Part shown: in pieces, positions 17,221-20,671 of the stretch | Layout of the letters: each line of letters starts with the position of its first letter | Numbering within the stretch: the stretch's first letter is position 1 | Source: Fidelibacterota bacterium | GTDB lineage: Bacteria > Fidelibacterota > Marinisomatia > Marinisomatales > CAZVFT01 | Direction: 5' to 3' | NCBI GenBank assembly: GCA_014381485.1 | Contig: JACNLN010000082.1 | Location: 1-20,671 of the forward strand | Length of the DNA stretch: 20,671 nucleotides | Notes under the pieces: generated by a model | What the model saw: only the letters and a program-made list of their open reading frames with translations | The model's database searches: none | What the model was told of the DNA's origin: nothing | Translations under genes and position numbers: made by a program

Positions 17221-18146
17221 TTACAGATTATCATACACTTTCTGGGATTGATAAAGTTTCAATTTTATTCTCTGTACTCGGGGAAAACCTTGCATTAACA
17301 CTGATTAAGGGATTAAGTGAGACTGATATTCAAAAGATACGGGTACATATCAGAGAAATGGATACGGTTTCCCTTTCCGTTAGGAAACAGGTAATAGATG
17401 AATACTATATGACACACGTGTCTAAGAAATTTCAAGGAGAGGAAATTAGCGATGTGAGACGCCCCTTTGGTTTTTTAGAGACTCTTGATGATGAACAACT
17501 GGTTACACTGCTTGAGGTAGAGGATGCCAGAATTATTGCTATAGCACTTACTCAAATTTCACCAGAGCGACAGATGTTCGTATTAAATCGGATGGTAACG
17601 GAAATCAAAGGGCGGGTATTAATAGAGATGGGGAAGCTGGACACCATTCCATTGGAAGCCATAGTAAATATCGCAACTGATTTGGAGGAAAAAACCCATT
17701 TTCTCCCTCGATCTATTAATTTCTCGAGAGGAGGAGGTAAAAACATTGCTGAGATTTTGGGTAGGATGAGCCCGGAGGAAGAAGAGAAGTATATTAGCGC
17801 AATATCAAGGGAATCCCCGGACCTGATGAGTGAAGTAAAGAAGTACCACGTAACATTTGATGACATCTTTAGTTTTCCTGACAACATTTTACGCGACTTA
17901 ATGAATTCTGTGGATTTGGATACTGTTGCTCTTGCGTTAAAAGGACAACCTCAAGAGATTGTAGATAGGGTAATCAATAACCTCCCACAAAAAAAACAGG
18001 CTATGTACGAACCTGTTGAAGAACCAAGACTGAAGCGGGATATTGATGCTGCCAGGAAGGCCATTATTGAAGTTGCAAGACAGATGGAAAAAGATGATCG
18101 GTTCAAATTTGAAGATTATCTTGCCGGCAGCGAGATGATTGAGTAA
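17217..18146 (+). CDS. fliG: FliG-like rotor/switch protein, divergent
   Basis: 309 residues with no signal peptide, slightly shorter than flagellar FliG (about 330). N-domain at 10-72 (IDKVSILFSVLGENLALTLI, the part that binds the FliF tail). Middle domain about 84-162, where the conserved EHPQ motif is replaced (VEDAR at 101-105). C-domain 171-302: GGGKNIAEILGRM, VTFDDIFSFPDN (in place of MFxFEDL), the torque helix ILRDLMNSVDLD with R226, D233 and D235, then ALKG, RVINNLPQKK and the final IDAARKAIIEVARQM. All three domains are in order, so this is a real FliG relative. The 4-nt ATGA overlap with the FliF-like gene and AAGGAG 4 nt before the ATG argue for coupled synthesis. No FliM, FliN or CheY homologue is nearby, so a non-reversing motor is possible. 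Last gene of the operon. Confidence 0.85.
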   Translation: MITDYHTLSGIDKVSILFSVLGENLALTLIKGLSETDIQKIRVHIREMDTVSLSVRKQVIDEYYMTHVSKKFQGEEISDVRRPFGFLETLDDEQLVTLLEVEDARIIAIALTQISPERQMFVLNRMVTEIKGRVLIEMGKLDTIPLEAIVNIATDLEEKTHFLPRSINFSRGGGKNIAEILGRMSPEEEEKYISAISRESPDLMSEVKKYHVTFDDIFSFPDNILRDLMNSVDLDTVALALKGQPQEIVDRVINNLPQKKQAMYEPVEEPRLKRDIDAARKAIIEVARQMEKDDRFKFEDYLAGSEMIE

Positions 18147-18168
18147 CTTATTTTTATGTGTTCTCAAT

Positions 18169-18203
18169 AAAGCCTCCATTTTGTGAAGTAAGGAGGCTTT
18201 TTT
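18169..18203 (+). terminator. Rho-independent terminator of the seven-gene operon
   Basis: AAAGCCTCC (18169-18177) pairs perfectly with GGAGGCTTT (18192-18200) across a 14-nt loop, and the run of T continues to 18203. It begins 22 nt after the FliG-like stop codon and separates the operon from the SDR gene. Confidence 0.9.
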
Positions 18204-18283
18204 ATAACCAAAGATTGAAAAAAGCGGCAGAACTTTTGCAGCATTTTTAATTTAATTATATTTTCGAATTGTCCAATAAGATT

Positions 18284-18289
18284 TATAAT
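18284..18289 (+). promoter_or_regulatory. Candidate -10 element for the SDR gene
   Basis: A perfect TATAAT 28 nt before the ATG at 18318, downstream of a strong terminator, so a promoter is needed somewhere here. No good -35 lies 16-18 nt upstream (TTTTCG/TTTCGA). TTGCAG (18236-18241) with TATTTT (18259-18264), spacer 17, is an alternative. Confidence 0.35.
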
Positions 18290-18317
18290 TACTTCATTTT
18301 AAAAATAGGAGGTAAAA

Positions 18318-19061
18318 ATGAGAGGGTTGAGAGATAAAACTGTCATTATCACAGGGGCGGGACAGGGCATTGGGAAAGCAACCGCCATAAGATTTTCGGA
18401 GGAAGGTGCAAAAGTTGTCATTGCTGATCTGAATGAAACCACAGGACAAGCAGTGGCAGATGGAATTCAATCTACTGGTGGCGAAGCCATTTTCACTTAC
18501 GTGAATGTGGCTGATAGAGACAGTGTAAAAGCCATGGTGTCTTCTGCGATAAAGACGTACGGTGGAATTGATGTTTTAGTTAATAATGCAGGGATCATTG
18601 AGGATGTGACACTCAAGAAGCTAAGAGATGAGCAGTTTGATAAGGTGATAAAAGTGAATCTTCGGGGAACGTTTATCTGTACGCAAGAAGTGACAGCGGT
18701 GATGTGCGAGCAGGGGTCAGGCGTTATTTTAAATGCCTCGTCAGTTGTAGCACTATATGGAAATTTTGGTCAAACAAACTACGTTGCCAGCAAGAGTGGT
18801 GTTATCGGGATGACAAAAGTGTGGGCTCGTGAATTAGCAAAGGATGGCATCCGCGTCAATGCTGTTGCGCCAGGATTTATTCAGACGGATATGCTTGCAC
18901 ATATCCCAGAAGATATTATGACCAAGCTGGCAAATAAGGTTCCTCTAAAACGCATGGGAACTCCGGAAGATATTGCCGCCGCTTATGTATTTCTTGCCAG
19001 TGACGATGCCAACTATATCAACGGTACTGTTCTTAGTGTGGATGGTGGGGTAGTTGTATAG
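18318..19061 (+). CDS. fabG: Short-chain dehydrogenase/reductase, FabG-like
   Basis: 247 residues, classical SDR length. Cofactor motif TGAGQGIG (12-19), NNAG (89-92), and the catalytic tetrad N114, S142, Y155 and K159 (NYVASK), all as in 3-oxoacyl-ACP reductase. VAPGFIQTDM and the end NGTVLSVDGGVVV are also FabG-like. D37 at the end of the second strand (VIADLNE) suggests NAD(H) over NADP(H), which would fit an oxidising SDR or an NADH-dependent FabG. An excellent AGGAGG (18307-18312) stands 5 nt before the ATG. No fatty-acid genes are adjacent, so the substrate is uncertain; many such stand-alone paralogues act on other alcohols or ketones. It is unlinked to the motor operon by the terminator before it. 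Confidence 0.85.
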   Translation: MRGLRDKTVIITGAGQGIGKATAIRFSEEGAKVVIADLNETTGQAVADGIQSTGGEAIFTYVNVADRDSVKAMVSSAIKTYGGIDVLVNNAGIIEDVTLKKLRDEQFDKVIKVNLRGTFICTQEVTAVMCEQGSGVILNASSVVALYGNFGQTNYVASKSGVIGMTKVWARELAKDGIRVNAVAPGFIQTDMLAHIPEDIMTKLANKVPLKRMGTPEDIAAAYVFLASDDANYINGTVLSVDGGVVV

Positions 19062-19098
19062 GGTTAGCCAGAGAGAACAAAGAGATAAATACTTTTTG

Positions 19099-19127
19099 TT
19101 GGTAAATCTGCATGTCATATTTATAAT
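19099..19127 (+). promoter_or_regulatory. Sigma70-like promoter for the HutH-like gene
   Basis: TTGGTA (19099-19104), a 17-nt spacer and a perfect TATAAT (19122-19127). Predicted transcription start near 19134 leaves a leader of about 160 nt before the ATG at 19293, longer than for the other genes here. The leader holds a weak CCTCG/CGAGG pairing but nothing I recognise as a riboswitch. Confidence 0.5.
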
Positions 19128-19292
19128 GTTTATGAATTGGGCTCCTGCCCTAATCTTGGTTGAATTACGAATGAGTAATAATGTATCAGCCTCGTGTTTT
19201 CCCCAACAAAATTTTGTAAATTTCTCCTCGATTTTTAAATGAACAACCGAGGTAAAATAGTCCAATAGAATTTTTAGAATAAGGAGAACATT

Positions 19293-20671
19293 ATGGCTGT
19301 CGTCATCACAGGAAACGATTTAACTATTGAAGATGTCTATAACGTAGCTGTCAGGTTGGAGAAGGTGAAACTTCATCCTGATGCGGTGGAAAGGATAAAG
19401 AAGTGCCGGGCATTTCTCAGGAAAAAGATCGAAGAAAGAGAAATCATGTACGGAGTAAATACTGGCATTGGTGAACTGTCTGAAGTGGTGTTAACGGATG
19501 AACAGATGAAACAGTTCCAGAAGTATCTTGTTTACAATCATTCTGCTGGGATTGGTAAACCAGCTCCCATTGAACATATCAGGGCAGCCATGATGACCCG
19601 GATCAATGTCCATGCTAATGGCTATTCTGCCTGCCGACCTGAAATTACCCGGACCTTAGTGGATATGCTTAATAAGGGAGTTACCCCTGTTGTTTGCGAA
19701 AAAGGGAGCGTGGGTGCCTGTGGAGATTTATCTCCTATGAGCCAGATTGCTCTCCTGTTAATGGGGGAAGGGGAAGCATTTTATCAGGGGGAAAGATTAC
19801 CTGGTAAAACGGCAATGGAAAAAGCGGGAATCCCAATTCCGGGTCTAAAAGCACGGGATGGGTTAGCCACTATCAATGGAAGTAATTTGATTTCTGGAAT
19901 GGCATGTATTCAGGTTTATGAAACTGAAAGACTATTAAAGCAATTTGAAATCGCAGCTGCGATGAGTTTGGAATCGCTAATTGCAAACCTGAAACCGTAT
20001 AACAGCCGATTACACGAATTGAGAGGCTTTCAGGGGGCGGTAACTTCATCGAAAAATTTAATGAAAGTTGTCATGGGTTCAGACTTGTTAACCGGACTAA
20101 AGGTGAAAGTACAAGATGCTTACAGTATGCGTTCTACTCCTCAGGTAATTGGCGCTGCACGGGACCAACTTCGTTGGACAAGAAGTCAGCTTGAGATTGA
20201 GCTTAATGGTGTGGGTGATAATCCACTCTTTCTACCGGATGATGGCGTCGTGCTGACTGGCGCCAATTTTCAGGGGTCACCGATCAGCTTACCGCTTGAT
20301 ATGCTTGGAGCGGCCATTACTATGGTGAGCGTTTTATCAGAACGACGGTTAAACCGCTTGTTAAATCCAGCGTTAAGTGTCGGACTTCCCGCTTTTTTGA
20401 CAAAGGGGGCGGGAATGTTTTCAGGACATATGCTTAGTCAGTATACTGCTGATATGATGATTGTAGAGCAGAGAATTCTCTCAATGCCGGCGTCTATTCA
20501 GTCCATTCCCGCCGCAGCGGATCAGGAGGATTTCGTCAGTATGGGAATGAATTCAGCTCTTAAAACCAGACAGATTATTGACAATGCTTATGGGATTCTG
20601 GGGATTGAATTTATAGCTGCTGCACAGGCGCTGGATTTTAGGGACTTCAAACCGGGCAATGGAACTCAGGC
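19293..20671 (+). CDS. hutH: HutH-like MIO-family aromatic amino acid ammonia-lyase (partial, 3' end outside window)
   Basis: 459 full codons are visible and the frame is open at the window edge; the family is about 500-540 residues, so only the C-terminal end is missing. AAGGAG (19281-19286) lies 6 nt before the ATG. Conserved residues: Y53 in YGVNTG, H83, N195 in TINGS, QDAYSMR (274-280), GDNPLF near 308-313, and QED (411-413). The enzyme would eliminate ammonia from histidine (urocanate) or another aromatic amino acid. The cofactor-forming triad is A142-C143-G144, not Ala-Ser-Gly. The substrate-selectivity pair is N82-H83, where histidine lyases have Ser-His. QDPYS is QDAYS. No hutU, hutI or hutG is in view. 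It could also be an aminomutase or a lyase of different substrate preference. Confidence 0.82.
   Translation, partial: MAVVITGNDLTIEDVYNVAVRLEKVKLHPDAVERIKKCRAFLRKKIEEREIMYGVNTGIGELSEVVLTDEQMKQFQKYLVYNHSAGIGKPAPIEHIRAAMMTRINVHANGYSACRPEITRTLVDMLNKGVTPVVCEKGSVGACGDLSPMSQIALLLMGEGEAFYQGERLPGKTAMEKAGIPIPGLKARDGLATINGSNLISGMACIQVYETERLLKQFEIAAAMSLESLIANLKPYNSRLHELRGFQGAVTSSKNLMKVVMGSDLLTGLKVKVQDAYSMRSTPQVIGAARDQLRWTRSQLEIELNGVGDNPLFLPDDGVVLTGANFQGSPISLPLDMLGAAITMVSVLSERRLNRLLNPALSVGLPAFLTKGAGMFSGHMLSQYTADMMIVEQRILSMPASIQSIPAAADQEDFVSMGMNSALKTRQIIDNAYGILGIEFIAAAQALDFRDFKPGNGTQ

Noticed and set aside
19054..19242. 62-residue ORF overlapping the end of the SDR gene
   Set aside because: No ribosome binding site, no recognisable domain, and it spans the probable promoter of the HutH-like gene.

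Overview
The window comes from a Gram-negative bacterium with moderately AT-rich DNA. It encodes signal-peptide proteins that look like outer-membrane beta-barrels, a giant fibronectin-type-III secreted protein, and an OmpA-type peptidoglycan-binding MotB. Long FN3-repeat proteins, a FecR-domain protein without an ECF sigma factor, and AT-rich spacers would fit an FCB-superphylum lineage (for example a Marinimicrobia- or Calditrichota-like organism). That placement is an impression, not something the sequence proves.

Layout. Positions 82-9772 (minus strand) hold a tight three-gene operon: a 1960-residue FN3-repeat protein, a FecR-domain protein and an 868-residue outer-membrane barrel with N-terminal Ig-like domains. 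A 706-bp AT-rich divergent spacer (9773-10478) carries a good sigma70-like promoter facing each way. Positions 10479-18146 (plus strand) hold a seven-gene operon with gaps of -4 to 44 nt, closed by a strong intrinsic terminator at 18169-18203. After it come a free-standing FabG-like SDR (18318-19061) and a HutH-like MIO-family ammonia-lyase (19293 to the window edge, truncated by the edge).

The main discovery is the plus-strand operon. Its last four genes encode a MotA stator, a MotB stator with an OmpA peptidoglycan-binding domain, a reduced FliF-like membrane protein and a FliG-like protein. These are the stator and rotor core of a flagellar motor. No rod, hook, filament, FliM/FliN or export genes accompany them. 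The first three genes encode envelope proteins: a carboxypeptidase-regulatory-like/FxLYD protein, a CpoB/YbgF-like coiled-coil plus TPR protein, and a beta-barrel fused to a coiled coil and TPRs. The FliF-like protein keeps the C-terminal periplasmic (RBM3-type) halves, a transmembrane helix and a cytoplasmic tail helix like the one that binds FliG. It lacks the RBM1/RBM2 part of real FliF and has a long periplasmic coiled coil in its place.

My working model is an ion-driven, flagellum-like stator/rotor coupled to periplasmic and outer-membrane parts. It would be analogous in logic to Agl-Glt gliding in Myxococcus but built from true MotAB/FliF/FliG homologues. The divergent operon (giant adhesin-like FN3 protein plus outer-membrane barrel) is a plausible surface-exposed output. 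I do not recognise this arrangement as a named system. Its function (gliding, secretion, envelope energisation) is inference. Whether the genome also has an ordinary flagellum cannot be seen from here.

The HutH-like gene at the right edge has Ala-Cys-Gly in place of the near-universal Ala-Ser-Gly precursor of the MIO cofactor, a second, independent oddity.
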